A program made the translations under genes and the position numbers. 21,584 bases of DNA from positions 1 to 21,584 of the forward strand of contig JASEIE010000021.1 of NCBI GenBank assembly GCA_030024065.1. Direction: 5' to 3'. This document shows positions 21,276 through 21,584 of the stretch, one piece after another. The notes under the pieces were generated by a model that saw nothing but the letters and a program-made list of their open reading frames with translations, was not told the origin of the DNA and ran no database searches. Positions within the stretch are counted from its first letter, which is position 1. Every line of letters starts with the position of its first letter. Source of the stretch: Thermodesulfobacteriota bacterium (lineage in GTDB: Bacteria; Desulfobacterota; BSN033; UBA1163).

Positions 21276-21584
21276 ATGATGAATTTTCAGGAGTTGATCT
21301 TTTCCCTGGAGAGATTCTGGGCGGATCAGGGCTGTGTGATTCAGCAGCCCTATGATATCGAAGTGGGCGCGGGAACTTTTAATCCTGCCACCTTCCTCAG
21401 GGTCCTGGGTCCTGAACCATGGAAGGTGGCCTATGTGGAGCCTTCCCGGCGTCCGACCGATGGCCGGTATGGAGAAAATCCCAATCGCCTCCAGCATTAT
21501 TATCAGTATCAGGTGATCATCAAGCCCTCTCCTCTCGACATTCAGGAGATCTACCTGAACAGCCTGAAGTCCTTCGGCATCGAT
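21276..21584 (+). CDS. glyQ: Glycyl-tRNA synthetase alpha subunit (5' part)
   Basis: The first 103 codons are present before the window ends. [38 protein letters not shown], the class II motif [15 protein letters not shown] and [15 protein letters not shown] are almost invariant in bacterial GlyQ. The alpha subunit carries the catalytic core and pairs with GlyS to charge tRNA-Gly. Two ATGs are adjacent; GGGAG is only 2 nt from the first and 5 nt from the second (21,279), so the second is the likelier start. A recO-glyQ-glyS order is common, and glyS probably follows outside the window. Confidence 0.97.
   Translation, partial: MMNFQELIFSLERFWADQGCVIQQPYDIEVGAGTFNPATFLRVLGPEPWKVAYVEPSRRPTDGRYGENPNRLQHYYQYQVIIKPSPLDIQEIYLNSLKSFGID

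Overview
The window looks like a chromosomal segment from a Gram-negative anaerobe, most plausibly a Desulfobacterota (former Deltaproteobacteria) relative. This is inferred from gene content: LolA and a lipoprotein (outer membrane), a CooC-type CODH maturation ATPase, a CoA-disulfide/polysulfide reductase with a rhodanese tail, and a plsC-ftsK-lolA-recO-glyQ block. The intergenic DNA is rich in small palindromic repeats. No tRNA, rRNA, CRISPR array or transposase is visible.

Left part (1-5.6 kb). After the tail of an unrecognised gene comes an alpha/beta-hydrolase lipoprotein broken by two opposite frameshifts. Next are a 558-aa FAD/NAD(P)H disulfide reductase with a rhodanese domain and an overlapping fragment of a Phd/YefM-like antitoxin. 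On the minus strand lie a UDP-glucuronate-4-epimerase-like SDR and a fosmidomycin-resistance-type MFS exporter, separated by a hairpin-rich repeat.

Central part (5.6-15.2 kb). A LacI-family regulator is followed by eight co-oriented genes that look like one catabolic operon: a creatininase-family amidohydrolase, a Tm-1-like ATP-binding protein (UPF0261), a class II aldolase, a zinc alcohol dehydrogenase, a xylose-isomerase-like TIM barrel protein, and the tripartite tricarboxylate transporter TctC-TctB-TctA. Near-identical palindromes (TATGGWAAA, GG, TTTWCCAT) lie at the promoters of both the regulator and the operon, so the LacI protein probably controls itself and the operon. The gene set suggests import and breakdown of an unidentified carboxylate or sugar acid. 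It resembles tetronate (threonate/erythronate) pathways but uses different kinase-like and dehydrogenase components. This is the best candidate for an undescribed system here.

The 15,235-15,751 gap has no gene. It holds a 171-bp element with inverted ends that encloses a three-armed palindrome, then a second palindromic repeat whose 20-bp core is the exact reverse complement of one at 5,698.

Right part (15.7-21.6 kb). An orphan cooC-like gene is followed by tightly spaced housekeeping genes: 1-acylglycerol-phosphate acyltransferase, ftsK, lolA, recO and the start of glyQ, which runs off the window. The RecO C-terminus appears to be encoded by a repeat, and the recO-glyQ gap holds a four-copy 7-bp tandem repeat.
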